Positions 27,052-36,881 of a stretch of DNA of 64,000 bases are shown one piece after another; positions within the stretch are counted from its first letter, which is position 1; each line of letters opens with the position of its first letter. This DNA comes from Microcoleus sp. FACHB-61. GTDB taxonomy: Bacteria > Cyanobacteriota > Cyanobacteriia > Cyanobacteriales > Microcoleaceae. A program made the translations under genes and the position numbers. The DNA lies in the NCBI GenBank assembly GCA_014695295.1, contig JACJNY010000067.1, positions 84,977 to 148,976 of the forward strand, in the 5' to 3' direction. Below the pieces are notes generated by a model, which was given only the letters and a program-made list of their open reading frames with translations, had not been told where the DNA came from and did no database searches.

Positions 27052-28152
27052 CAAAGGCAGCGCGACAATAAATGTAGTACCTTTGCCGATCGCACTTTCC
27101 ACACTTATTGTACCGCCGTGCAGGTCAACTATGTGCTTGACAATGCAGAGTCCCAAACCCGATCCTTTAATGTTGCCTACATTAGCACCCCGTTCAAACT
27201 CCTGAAATAGTTTTTCTTGATATTCCGCTGTCATCCCAATTCCCTCATCTCGAACGCACAAAATTATTTGCTGGTTTTCGCAGCTTAATTCTAAACTGAC
27301 ATTGCCACCGTCCGGAGAATATTTAATGGCGTTTGAAAGCAAATTAGTCAGGAGGTGGTGCAGTAGTTTTGCATCGAGATTGGCGTGCAGCGGATCTGTT
27401 TGGGCGCGGAAAGTTACGACGTGTTTGTCGGTGACTATCGGTTGCAGTTCTTCTAAAATAGAGGTGCAGAAATTCGTCGCATTAATCGGATTTAAATTCA
27501 AGGAAACTTTGCCGGATTCTGCTTTGCTAAGCATTAAAATATCTTCCAGCAATCCACTCATATTGCTGACGGCTTTTTTAATGCGAGCGACATTTTTATT
27601 TGGGGTTCCTGACGCGCTTTGCAATTCGCTATCTTCTAGCATTTCAGCCGAGAGCTGTATGGTAGTTAAAGGAGTGTTTAAATCGTGGTAAGCCATTGAA
27701 ATAAATCGCGATCTGTTTTCGCTTTTCGCTGCTGCTAGCGCAATTAGTTTTTGCATTTTAACTGCTTCTTGATGTTTGCTCAGCGCTATCTTGATGGTGG
27801 CGTGCAGTTCTCTTTCTTTAAACGGTTTGAGGAGATAGCCGTAAGAGCCAGTATTTTCGGCTCGCTGCAAAGTTTCGTCGTCGGCATAGGCAGTTGTATA
27901 AATAATTGGGATATCTAATTCTTGATTAATTATTGCTGCTGTTTCTATACCGTCAATGTCGCCTTTGATGACTATATCCATTAAAATTAAATCGGGTTCC
28001 ATTTCGCCTGCCCGCTGGATGGCATCGGCTCCTGAAGAAACGATATCGGCGATTTTATATCCCAATTTTTCTAATTTGTAGGATAAATTTTTAGCAATTA
28101 ATAGTTCGTCTTCCACAATCAAAATATTAATTTCTTTTTCTGCAAAAATCAT
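27034..28152 (-). CDS. Receiver-domain histidine kinase (REC-HisKA-HATPase)
   Basis: The 372-residue cytoplasmic protein begins with a receiver domain (about 8-125) with acidic pair ED, phosphoacceptor Asp59 (LILMDI) and Lys109 (LLKPF). The histidine kinase core follows: MAYHDLNTPLTTIQL with His156, N-box LLHHLLTNLLSNAIKYSP, G1 DEGIGM, F-box and G2 GSGLGLCIVKHIVDLHGG. A receiver placed before a kinase is the hybrid form common in cyanobacteria, where an upstream kinase controls the second. Its start is four bases from the stop of the sensor kinase at 28157, so that kinase may phosphorylate Asp59. The last residues (VISH) and stop come from GACTAAT repeats. Confidence 0.93.
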   Translation of the reverse strand: MIFAEKEINILIVEDELLIAKNLSYKLEKLGYKIADIVSSGADAIQRAGEMEPDLILMDIVIKGDIDGIETAAIINQELDIPIIYTTAYADDETLQRAENTGSYGYLLKPFKERELHATIKIALSKHQEAVKMQKLIALAAAKSENRSRFISMAYHDLNTPLTTIQLSAEMLEDSELQSASGTPNKNVARIKKAVSNMSGLLEDILMLSKAESGKVSLNLNPINATNFCTSILEELQPIVTDKHVVTFRAQTDPLHANLDAKLLHHLLTNLLSNAIKYSPDGGNVSLELSCENQQIILCVRDEGIGMTAEYQEKLFQEFERGANVGNIKGSGLGLCIVKHIVDLHGGTISVESAIGKGTTFIVALPLLVISH

Positions 28153-28156
28153 AAGT

Positions 28157-31100
28157 TTAAAACCTTTTAGAGTAGGTTAATTCGTTAAATTTCAAGTGGA
28201 AGGCTGTGCCAGTTTTTCTTGACAGTTCGATGCTTCCTTCTAACTGCTCGGTTAAAGTGCAGACAACTTGAAAGCCCATCGAGTTAGTTTTCCGAAAATC
28301 TAAGTTTTGAGGAAAGCCAATGCCGTTGTCCTTAACGAAGAGGTGGATTTCCCGATCGCCCGTTTGATAGCATTCTACACTAACTGTACCAGCCGTGCCA
28401 TCAGGAAAAGCGTGTTTGAGGGTATTTGAAACCAATTCATTGGCAATTAAACCGCAGGGAGTAGCGGTTTCAATATTTAGGTAAATTGGTTCAGCTAATA
28501 CCTGTAACTGAATTCGGTTGTCGCTAATATTGTAAGAGTGAAACAAGTTACTTACCAAATCTTCGAGATATTCGCCAAAATTAATTTGCGCCAGGTTAGT
28601 CGATCGGTACAGTTTCTCGTGAATCAGAGCCATAGAATAAAGGCGATTCTGACTTTCTTCAAACATTTTGGCTAATTGCGGGTCGGCAACTGTGTTAGAT
28701 TGCAATTCTAACAGACTGGCAACTACGCAGAGGTTGTTTTTGACGCGGTGGTGAATTTCTTTGAGCAAAATTTCTTTTTCTTTGAGGGAGTTTTTCAAAT
28801 TTGCTTCCGCTTGTTTGCGCTCGCTCAGTTCAGCTTGCAGTTGCTGGTAGAGTAGAGATTGCTGAATGGCGATCGCTAATTGATTCACCAACTGCTGAAA
28901 TAAATTGATTTCCCATTCTTGCCACTCGCGAGGGCGATGGCATTGGTGGGCAATCAGCAATCCCCAAAGTTGGTTGTGCTGAATAATCGGCACTACTAAC
29001 TTTGCCCTAACATGAATTTGTTTCATAAACTCCACCATACAAGGCGTAAGGGAGGGATCATCTAGTTCGGAGATCGCACAAATTCGCCCTTGCAAATAAA
29101 GCTGAGAACTTTCAGCGGGAAAAACGTCTTCGACAAAACATCTATCCACGAGTTTGCTGCATCCTTCTGCCACGGCTTCAGCAATGACTCGCCCGCCACC
29201 TTCGGGTAAAGTTTGATAAACCAAAACTCGATCGGCTAACAATACTTGCTGGAGTTCGGCAACGGTAGTGTTGAGAATTTCCTCTAATTGCAAAGACTGG
29301 CGGACGCGACGGGCGATCGCCTCCACGAGCCGTTCTCGCTCGAACTGCTGCTGCAGGGCGATTTCGGCGTATTTAGAATTACTGATATCGGCGGCGTAAC
29401 CAATAATTTCGATCGGAATGCCTTTGCTGTCAACCAATAGTTTCAGTTCCGTCCGCAGCCACCGGTAAAGTCCGTCTCGGTGCAAAAAGCGGTACTCGAA
29501 AATGCAATTTTTGCCCTCGGACAAATTAGAAAAATTTACTATAAATTGTGGTCGATCTTCAGGGTGAATCCGGCTAGACCAAAAGTTAGAATCCGCTAAC
29601 AGTTCTTGGGGGTCGTAGCCAACTATTGCCTTAACGTTGTCGCTGATGTAAGTAGTACAAAAATCTCCCGTAGGTGCGGCAGTAAAAATTACTGCCGGAT
29701 TAGAAGCCAGTAAAAATTGCAGGCGTTCTTTTAACTGCTGCAATTCCATTTCTGCTCGCTTACGATAACTGATATCTTGGATCGCCCCCATGCTGTAGAG
29801 AGGAATTCCCTCGCGGTCGCGGATCAGCGTCACCGTCAAGTTTGCCCACATCAGCTCGCCATTTTTCTTAATCAAGCGTTTTTCACTCCCGAAGCGAGAA
29901 ATATTGCCCTCGACAAGCTGCTTGACTTGCTCCACATCTGCTTCTAAATCTTCTGGATGCGTTAATTGAGTAAAAGTCATAGTCGCCAACTCCGCATCGC
30001 TGTAGCCCAACATCTGGCGGTGAGCTTCATTCACCTTGATCGTGCGGTAGTCGCGCACGCTTGTCAAACCGATCGCGATCGGAGCATCGTCAAATAAGTT
30101 GCGAAACTTTTCCTCGCTCTTTTGCAGTGCAGCTTCTGCCTGTTTGCGAGCGGTAATGTCTCGGGCGACCCACATGACCCGATCGAACTCCAGCGGCGAA
30201 ATACTGGCATCAAACCAGAATAACTTGCAGCCAATTTCCATCCTGTATTCAACTCTGTGGGTTTGCCCAGATGCCAATGTTTGGCGAATGTGGCCGAGGG
30301 CAAAATTAGCTTCCGCTTCTGGCAAGATGTCGGCGAGGGTTTTCCCCAGCAGTTCAGGAGCGGGTTTGTACAGCAATTCGGGAGCCGTGGGGGCAATTTT
30401 GAGGTAGCGGCCCGTTGCGTCGAAAACCACCACAATATCCGTCATGGCATTAAACAGCGCCAGCAGTTCGGCTTCGGAGTTTTGGAGTTTTTCTTCGGTC
30501 AATTTGCGCTCGGTAATGTCGGTGTCAGTCCCAGTCAGGCGGCAGGCCTTGCCGGAAGCCGATCGGATCGCGCTGCCGCGGGCAAGTATCCAGCAGGTGC
30601 TGCCGTCTTTGCGCAGCATCCGGTGTTCAACTTCATAAATTTCTGTCACACCTTCTAGATAAGCCTTTACTGCTTCCTCGACTGCAACTCGATCGTCGGG
30701 ATGAACGTGAGACGCCCAATTTTCCATGCGGTTGGGAATCTCTGCGTCCTGATAGCCCAACCAAGCTTTCAAAGACGGAGCAATGTAGATTTCGTCGGTT
30801 TCCAAATTCCAGTCCCAAACCCCGACTTTGCCCGCCGATACTGCGAGTTCGTACCATTGAGTCCGCTGCTGGACTCTCCGTTCTAACTCTGCATTGAGCT
30901 GCTGCAAAGCGATTTCTGCTTGTTTGCGAGCCGTGACATCCCGGCCTGCTGCTTGATACTCGACGATTTGTCGGCTCTCGTTGAATATAGCCCGATCGAT
31001 CCACTGCTGCCAGCGAATTTCCCCGCTCGGCAAAATTACTCGGTGTTCGCAAGTAAAAATAGGCCGCTCGGGAGACACAGAAGTATATAGCTCTTGAAAA

Positions 31101-31858
31101 ATTTCTCGGTCTGCTTCTGGGATCAGCGGCATGAAGCTGTTGCCGAGCAAGTCTTCTAGTTTCACGCCGAAATAACGGCAATAAGCTTGATTGACAAATG
31201 TGATTTTACCGTTGGGGAGGTAGCGGCAAATCAGTTCGGTTTGGTCTTCCACAATCGCCTGGTAGCGCGCCTCGCTCTGCTGCAGGTCTTGTTCGGCATT
31301 TGTGCGATCGCTGACTCGTTTTTCTAGTTCACAATTGCCGTCTAACAGTTCGCATTGTTCTTGGAGTTTTGCCGGTTCTTGGTGCAGTGCCTCCATCCAG
31401 CTATAAATTGCTGGGCGAATCCTTTTTTCGCTGACTAAACCTACGACCTGACCCCGTTCATCCACAATCGGCAAGCAATCGATCGAGTATTGACAAAATA
31501 GCTTAAATGCGGTAAAAATATCTGTAAATTCTGATTCTTTTAAAATTATTAAATTCCGCGTCATTACGTCGGCAACTTTTATGCCTTGCCATCCGTATTC
31601 GGTGGCTAAGTTCAGCACATCTTCCGGGCTTAGCAGTCCGACTAGCTGATTTTCATCGACAACTAAGACGCAACTAATCGATGCTTTTACCGTTTCGTTT
31701 GAGTGCGGCGGTGAATTAGGCAGCGGACAAGGGTTTCTCGCCCCACGCATCAGGGCGATCGCATCCCCGAGGCAAGTGGAGGGCGCAACCGTCACAGGGT
31801 GGCGATCGACAGCTTTTAAGGGCGATCGTAAATTTGCCGGCAAATTAGCAAGTTCCAT
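28157..31858 (-). CDS. Multi-sensor histidine kinase: CBS pair, five PAS, bilin-type GAF, HisKA_2
   Basis: The product is about 1233 residues from the ATG at 31858; a GTG at 31900 would add 14. Numbered from that GTG: two CBS domains (31-165), coiled coil, PAS domains at about 210-330, 350-470, 480-595, 600-720 and 725-850 (each ending in an RDVT/RDIT-type PAC motif), GAF at 860-1020, then HisKA_2 with EIHHRVKNNL (His1050/1051) and a HATPase domain (GLIANELVSNTLKHAFP, DNGIGFP). The GAF resembles cyanobacteriochromes: DRCF (919-922) matches the DXCF motif, and LTPCMVEF holds the canonical chromophore Cys954, although the usual following His is Met. It has no membrane segment, so this is a soluble sensor of light, nucleotides or redox. 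Confidence 0.93.
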   Translation of the reverse strand: MELANLPANLRSPLKAVDRHPVTVAPSTCLGDAIALMRGARNPCPLPNSPPHSNETVKASISCVLVVDENQLVGLLSPEDVLNLATEYGWQGIKVADVMTRNLIILKESEFTDIFTAFKLFCQYSIDCLPIVDERGQVVGLVSEKRIRPAIYSWMEALHQEPAKLQEQCELLDGNCELEKRVSDRTNAEQDLQQSEARYQAIVEDQTELICRYLPNGKITFVNQAYCRYFGVKLEDLLGNSFMPLIPEADREIFQELYTSVSPERPIFTCEHRVILPSGEIRWQQWIDRAIFNESRQIVEYQAAGRDVTARKQAEIALQQLNAELERRVQQRTQWYELAVSAGKVGVWDWNLETDEIYIAPSLKAWLGYQDAEIPNRMENWASHVHPDDRVAVEEAVKAYLEGVTEIYEVEHRMLRKDGSTCWILARGSAIRSASGKACRLTGTDTDITERKLTEEKLQNSEAELLALFNAMTDIVVVFDATGRYLKIAPTAPELLYKPAPELLGKTLADILPEAEANFALGHIRQTLASGQTHRVEYRMEIGCKLFWFDASISPLEFDRVMWVARDITARKQAEAALQKSEEKFRNLFDDAPIAIGLTSVRDYRTIKVNEAHRQMLGYSDAELATMTFTQLTHPEDLEADVEQVKQLVEGNISRFGSEKRLIKKNGELMWANLTVTLIRDREGIPLYSMGAIQDISYRKRAEMELQQLKERLQFLLASNPAVIFTAAPTGDFCTTYISDNVKAIVGYDPQELLADSNFWSSRIHPEDRPQFIVNFSNLSEGKNCIFEYRFLHRDGLYRWLRTELKLLVDSKGIPIEIIGYAADISNSKYAEIALQQQFERERLVEAIARRVRQSLQLEEILNTTVAELQQVLLADRVLVYQTLPEGGGRVIAEAVAEGCSKLVDRCFVEDVFPAESSQLYLQGRICAISELDDPSLTPCMVEFMKQIHVRAKLVVPIIQHNQLWGLLIAHQCHRPREWQEWEINLFQQLVNQLAIAIQQSLLYQQLQAELSERKQAEANLKNSLKEKEILLKEIHHRVKNNLCVVASLLELQSNTVADPQLAKMFEESQNRLYSMALIHEKLYRSTNLAQINFGEYLEDLVSNLFHSYNISDNRIQLQVLAEPIYLNIETATPCGLIANELVSNTLKHAFPDGTAGTVSVECYQTGDREIHLFVKDNGIGFPQNLDFRKTNSMGFQVVCTLTEQLEGSIELSRKTGTAFHLKFNELTYSKRF

Positions 31859-31948
31859 CAGTCTTGGCGAAAAAGTATTGCTAATTAACTTTAGCAACAC
31901 TTTTAGTCATCTGGCTGATGACTGATGACTGCTGACTGATAACCAACC

Positions 31949-34735
31949 TTATTTTTGACGAATGAGAATATAAGTTTTCATCCCCCCTTTGCCTTTAACT
32001 TCAATAATTCCCCGCTCCTGAAACAAATATTTGTGTTCTAATAATTTATAAGTAGTTTCGCTGACTTGAATCCGCCAAGGCAAACCGTGAGATTCCATGC
32101 GGGAAGCAATATTTACTGTGTCGCCCCACAAATCGTAAATAAACTTTTTGATGCCAATTACTCCGGCAACAACCGGGCCGCTGTGAATGCCGATGCGGAT
32201 GCTAAAATATTTATTATGGCTAGCATTAAATCTGGCTATTTCTGCTTGCATATCTAGCGCCATTCGGGCGATCGCGTCTGCGTGGTCTGCCCGGGGATTG
32301 GGCAGCCCTCCAACCGCCATGTATGCGTCGCCGATAGTCTTGATTTTCTCTAGGCCGTGCTGTTCGCACAAAAGGTCGAATCCTGAGAAAATCTGATTCA
32401 GGAGCTCCACAAGCTCGATCGGATTCATGACGGCAGACAAAGCTGTAAACCCCACAATGTCTGCGAACAACACAGTCACTTGCGGAAAGTATTCGGCAAT
32501 AGTAGTTTCGTTTTGCTTGAGGCGTTCTGCTATTGCTTTGGGCAAGATATTTAACAGCAGCTTTTCGGATTTTTCTTGCTCTTCTCGCAGGGCATCTTCT
32601 GCTTGCTTGCGTTCCGTAATGTCGTGGTAACTCCAGACTCTGCCGATAATTTGATCTCCGAGCCGCTGCGGTTGCGAATAGCGTTCAAAAAATCTGCCGT
32701 CTTGAAATTTCAACAAATCGTAACTTTCGGCTTCTGGCTGCTCGTAAAGCGATTCTATTCTCTCTTGGAATGCTTGGGGGTCTTTGAGTTGGTTCAGGAC
32801 AAAAGCGTTCATTTTGGCGTCGTCTCGCACTGCCATCACTTCGTTAGGTATGCCCCACATTTCCACAAATTGTCGATTGAAAGTGACTATTTTTCGGCTC
32901 ATGTCAATAGCTAAAATACCGTCTGCAGTAGAATCAAAAGTTGCTAGCAGCAGCGACACAGATTTTCCGAGGGCGTCTTCTGCCATTTTTCTAGCAGTAA
33001 TATCTCGCAAAATAGCGCGAATCGCTACTAGCGAACCTTGCGCAAATTTACAGCTTATGCTGCCTTCCAGCAAAATTTTTTCCTGATATTTAGTAATAAA
33101 TATTACTTGAAGAAAGGCTGGATACAACGTATTTTCATTTACAGTCTTTTCGATAATAGCTTGATACAATATATCCTTAGACTCTTCGGAACTGTTGGGA
33201 TGAATGATATCAAAAACAGTCATTTGAGCAATTTCTGCTTCGCTGTAGCCCAGAGTTTCCCGCCAAGCCCGATTTACATACAAAAAATGACCGTCCGCTC
33301 CAATACTTTGAATTAAGTCAGTAGCATTTTCAAATAAGTCTCGCAGTTGTTCTTCGCTTTCCCGCAAAGCTATTTCAGCTTGCTTGCGCTTGATAAATTG
33401 ACCGAGTTGGCTGCCGATTGTTGCCATTATCTGGAGCAATTCTTCATCAAAACACTGCACTTCACGGCTGAAGAAAATCATCACCCCCAACACAGACTTT
33501 GCAGAATTTTCCGGGTCGTAGTCGCCCAAAATTGGGAAACCAAAAGCTCCGTGCAGTCCTTCTTCTGCAGCGATTTCTCGGCGCAGACAACTGTCGCTTT
33601 TTGTGACATCTGCAATCCACTGAGAGGAACCGCTAGCCCAAACCATACCGGGCAATCCTTCGCCAAATGCACAGGTCATTTGTTCGGTAAATTTGGCAAA
33701 TTTTGGGATAGAAACTGAGCGTTTTGTCCAACTGGCGACGCACCGAAGCAAATTGGGGTCAGAAACCCCAGCTATTCTCTTAGCTTGTGACAGCAGTTTT
33801 TCCCCAGCTTCTGGCATCCAAAGTTCCGCCGTATCCCATCCCAAGCTATCGCAAATTACGGGGAGGATTGCTGCTATAGCTTTTTTGATTGTTTCGGATG
33901 CCGACAGGATGCGAGTGGTGACGTACTGAGTTATTTGTCGCTTGCGGGCGCGCTGTCTATCTGTCACATCGCGGCCGATGTACACGAAATCTTGAACGGC
34001 GGCCCAAGATGCAGAAATGCCTTTAATGTCAGTCGGAATCGCCGTACAGGAAAAGGAAACTGTTAGCTTTTCTCCGGTTTTTGCCGTGCAAATTACTTCT
34101 GTGTGAGTTTGAGATTGTTGAGGCTGCTCTTGGCTGACTGCTTGCAAAGATGCGCCAGCAGCAGCAAGAACGTTTATTTGCTGGCCTACTAATTCTGATT
34201 CGCTGTAACCGAACAAATCTTGAGTCGCTTGATTGACTTTTTTAATTTTTCCCGAGGCTGTTGTTACCAACAAAACTTCGGCCATTGAAGTAATAATTTT
34301 TTCAACATAATTATTAGTAGCGGCTAAGGTAGTCAATAAAATATCCATTTCATTGGTAGCTTGGACTAGAGTTTGTTCTAGAGCCATCCTGTCGGTTACG
34401 TCTTCAAAAAATATAATTAATCTCTGATAACTATCGTCATTGGTGAACGCGACGATATACATATCAAAATAAAGCCGCGAGCCATTTCCTAATACCCGCG
34501 TGATTGCTTTTAATTCAAAATTTGGCAAACTTCTTTCAAAAATATCGATTAAAATTTCTTCAGTTCCCATCAATTCTGGAAATGGGATTCGGACATCGTT
34601 GCCGGCGACTACTTCCTCGGGACACTCGGCAAACCGTTGCACTTTGAGAGATGTTTCTTGGATTAAAAAGTCTTTATCCAGTGCTAGGTACTCCAAGTGG
34701 GGGGGAACCAAAAGCTTTTTTAACAGGGTTTTCAT
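31949..34735 (-). CDS. Class III adenylate cyclase with PAS and GAF sensor domains
   Basis: The 928-residue protein has an N-terminal domain (1-125) shared with the kinase at 34793, a PAS domain (about 150-265), a GAF domain (about 275-455), two more PAS domains (about 460-590 and 595-715) and a C-terminal cyclase domain from 753. The catalytic set is complete: metal aspartates 759 (FADIVGFT) and 803 (IGDAYM), transition-state Asn875 and Arg879 (NIASRM). The specificity residues Lys799 and Asp868 (YDLWGD) are those of ATP-using enzymes, so it should make cAMP rather than cGMP. It has no membrane segment. It lies 48 bp from the next gene and 57 bp after the preceding one, inside the signalling operon. 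Confidence 0.95.
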   Translation of the reverse strand: MKTLLKKLLVPPHLEYLALDKDFLIQETSLKVQRFAECPEEVVAGNDVRIPFPELMGTEEILIDIFERSLPNFELKAITRVLGNGSRLYFDMYIVAFTNDDSYQRLIIFFEDVTDRMALEQTLVQATNEMDILLTTLAATNNYVEKIITSMAEVLLVTTASGKIKKVNQATQDLFGYSESELVGQQINVLAAAGASLQAVSQEQPQQSQTHTEVICTAKTGEKLTVSFSCTAIPTDIKGISASWAAVQDFVYIGRDVTDRQRARKRQITQYVTTRILSASETIKKAIAAILPVICDSLGWDTAELWMPEAGEKLLSQAKRIAGVSDPNLLRCVASWTKRSVSIPKFAKFTEQMTCAFGEGLPGMVWASGSSQWIADVTKSDSCLRREIAAEEGLHGAFGFPILGDYDPENSAKSVLGVMIFFSREVQCFDEELLQIMATIGSQLGQFIKRKQAEIALRESEEQLRDLFENATDLIQSIGADGHFLYVNRAWRETLGYSEAEIAQMTVFDIIHPNSSEESKDILYQAIIEKTVNENTLYPAFLQVIFITKYQEKILLEGSISCKFAQGSLVAIRAILRDITARKMAEDALGKSVSLLLATFDSTADGILAIDMSRKIVTFNRQFVEMWGIPNEVMAVRDDAKMNAFVLNQLKDPQAFQERIESLYEQPEAESYDLLKFQDGRFFERYSQPQRLGDQIIGRVWSYHDITERKQAEDALREEQEKSEKLLLNILPKAIAERLKQNETTIAEYFPQVTVLFADIVGFTALSAVMNPIELVELLNQIFSGFDLLCEQHGLEKIKTIGDAYMAVGGLPNPRADHADAIARMALDMQAEIARFNASHNKYFSIRIGIHSGPVVAGVIGIKKFIYDLWGDTVNIASRMESHGLPWRIQVSETTYKLLEHKYLFQERGIIEVKGKGGMKTYILIRQK

Positions 34736-34792
34736 GTGAGATTTTTAGTAGTGAATTCGCCCTCTGGATCGAATTATCTGAGATTAATCTAT

Positions 34793-36346
34793 TTATTTCT
34801 GTTTGTCAAAGGGAATTTTGACTATAAAAGTAGTGCCTAACCCTGTCTCGCTGGAAAATTCGATTTGACCTCCCTGCAAGTCTACACACTGCTTGACTAT
34901 GGACAAACCCAGTCCTGTACCGGGTATTTTTCCGACATTTTTTGCTCGATAATAAGATTCAAACAGTTGTTCTTGGTCTTCGATAGGAATGCCAATGCCT
35001 GCGTCTTTAATTTTAAATTTAGCTTTTTCATTGTCACAATTTAATTCAAACTCAATATTGCTGTTGAGCGGCGAATACTTGACAGCATTTGATAGCAAAT
35101 TTGTCAAAATGTGCCGCAGCAATTTTGCATCTAGTGTTGGCAAGTCTTGCGTTTGTTCCGACTCGTTATCAGTTTTTTTCGCGGAAACACTTGATTTTTT
35201 ATAAACAAAATTAATTTTATGATTTTTTCCGTAACTAATTTGAATTGATTCTACTAACTCGCTGCAAAATTTTTGTAAGTCAACTGGTGCGGGATTGAAT
35301 TCGAGTTTTCCTGCTTCGGCGCTGCTGAGCAACCGCACGTCCTCTAATAGCTGAGCCATTTGTTGAGATGCTGATTTAACGTGTTGCAGGTATTGTTGTT
35401 TTTCCTTGTGTGTGATTTCGTCGCCGTAGTCTTGGAGGATTTTAGTAGCAAATAATACTGTACTTAAAGGATTGCCGAATTCGTGAGCAATCATCGAGAA
35501 AAAACGAGATTTTATCTGTCTGAGTTCTTGCTCTTTGGCCAAAGAGCGGCGAATTTCTATTTCTTGTTGCTTGCGTTCTGTGATGTCCCGACCTATATAA
35601 ATGAAATCGTAAAGACCCTCTAATTCTGTCTGAATTGCCGCACAGGAAAATTCTACCCAAATTTCTTCTCCTGTTTTAGTAGTGCAGAGTATTTCTAGCT
35701 CTCTGAGCAGCTCTTTATGAGACAAAATATAGCGGTGGCGAGCTTGGTAAAGTAATTTTTCTTCGGCTACTATTAGGGAGATCGGGTTGCCGATCAATTC
35801 TGTTTCGTTGTACCCAAATAGCCATTGTGCTGATTGATTGACTGTTTTGATAATTCCTAATGTTGTCGTCACCAACAAAGCATCGCCCATCGAGCGAATA
35901 ACTTTATCTATATAATCTTTAGAAGCGGCTAAGGCGCTCACCAAAAGATTAGCTTCATTCGCCCTCTGAATCAACGATTGCTTCATCACCATCTTTTCGG
36001 TGGTATCTTCAATCAAAATCAGCAATTTACCTGGCACATTTTGTTGTTCGTCTTCCTCTTTGATTGCCAACATATCAAAGTATAAAGGGCGGTTGTGGTC
36101 GGCAAACCGAGCGATACCTTTGATTTCAAAACCCGGCAGCCGTCCCATAATGATAGACATGAGGATATTTTCAATGCCAATCAGTTCGGGAAAACTGATG
36201 CGAGCATCTGCACCGGGTATCGCGTCGCCCGGAGTATCGGCATAATCCTGCACTTTGGCGGAGGTTTCCTGAATGATGAAATGGTGATTTACTACAAAAT
36301 ACTCTGTTTTTCGCGGGTCGAAGATTCTTCTCAAAAGGGAATTCAT
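34793..36346 (-). CDS. PAS-domain sensor histidine kinase
   Basis: The 517 residues comprise an N-terminal domain (1-125; RKTEYFVVNHHFIIQETSAKV, FPELIGIENILMSIIMGRLPGFEI, LILIEDTTEKM) almost co-linear with that of the neighbouring cyclase, a PAS domain (about 140-265, ending YIGRDITERK), HisKA (FSMIAHEFGNPLSTVLFATKIL) and HATPase (LTNLLSNAVKYSP, DAGIGIP, GTGLGLSIVKQCVDLQGG). It has no membrane segment. The start overlaps the stop of the GTPase gene by four bases (ATGA), so the two are translationally coupled. The shared N-terminal domain suggests that kinase and cyclase listen to the same upstream partner, plausibly the GTPase. Confidence 0.93.
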   Translation of the reverse strand: MNSLLRRIFDPRKTEYFVVNHHFIIQETSAKVQDYADTPGDAIPGADARISFPELIGIENILMSIIMGRLPGFEIKGIARFADHNRPLYFDMLAIKEEDEQQNVPGKLLILIEDTTEKMVMKQSLIQRANEANLLVSALAASKDYIDKVIRSMGDALLVTTTLGIIKTVNQSAQWLFGYNETELIGNPISLIVAEEKLLYQARHRYILSHKELLRELEILCTTKTGEEIWVEFSCAAIQTELEGLYDFIYIGRDITERKQQEIEIRRSLAKEQELRQIKSRFFSMIAHEFGNPLSTVLFATKILQDYGDEITHKEKQQYLQHVKSASQQMAQLLEDVRLLSSAEAGKLEFNPAPVDLQKFCSELVESIQISYGKNHKINFVYKKSSVSAKKTDNESEQTQDLPTLDAKLLRHILTNLLSNAVKYSPLNSNIEFELNCDNEKAKFKIKDAGIGIPIEDQEQLFESYYRAKNVGKIPGTGLGLSIVKQCVDLQGGQIEFSSETGLGTTFIVKIPFDKQK

Positions 36347-36879
36347 ACTTGTTCTACCATTGTGTAAGCTAGTTTGTAAAAAATTTCGTCAACGTCTTTG
36401 CCTGTTTTAGCAGATGTCGTGCAAACTGCTATTACTTTGTCTTGACCTATCGAATGGGATATTTCTACTAGCAGCGCCAATTTTTCCTCGTCAATCAAGT
36501 CTACTTTGTTCAAAGCGACGATAATTGACCCTTTAGGGTTGACTGAAGAATAAAGCTGAATGTGTTCGGAGATTCGCTCAACTGTTTCGGAGCGGCTGAC
36601 ATCGGCAACGATTAAAACGCCGCTAGCTCCCTGCAAGTAAGTCGGTGCTATCCCTTTGAATTTTGTATGTCCTTCTAAGTCCCAAATTAGCAACTGTGCA
36701 GTCACGTTTTCCTGCTGTTTTGTGTTTTCTAAGATGATGTTTTTGCGGGAAATTTTCACTCCCACAGTGGAGAGGTACTGGTCGCTGAATTGCCCATCTA
36801 CAAAACGGCGGATCAGGCTGGTTTTTCCCACGCCAAAATCACCAATCATGCAGATTTTTTTAGATATCTTAACTGACAT
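36343..36879 (-). CDS. Ras/Rab-like small GTPase
   Basis: The 178-residue protein has the complete Ras-type G-domain set: P-loop MIGDFGVGKTSLIRRF, switch I threonine in STVG, G3 WDLEGHTKFKG in place of the eukaryotic WDTAGQ, G4 NKVD and G5 TSAK. The position equal to Ras Gln61 is therefore His, which may mean slow intrinsic hydrolysis and need for a helper protein. There is no C-terminal cysteine for lipidation. Bacterial small GTPases of this kind (MglA, Rup families) are usually encoded beside roadblock/longin-type regulators; the OmpA-like protein three bases upstream has a domain that could play that part. It is coupled to the kinase gene by a four-base overlap. Confidence 0.92.
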   Translation of the reverse strand: MSVKISKKICMIGDFGVGKTSLIRRFVDGQFSDQYLSTVGVKISRKNIILENTKQQENVTAQLLIWDLEGHTKFKGIAPTYLQGASGVLIVADVSRSETVERISEHIQLYSSVNPKGSIIVALNKVDLIDEEKLALLVEISHSIGQDKVIAVCTTSAKTGKDVDEIFYKLAYTMVEQV

Positions 36880-36881
36880 AA

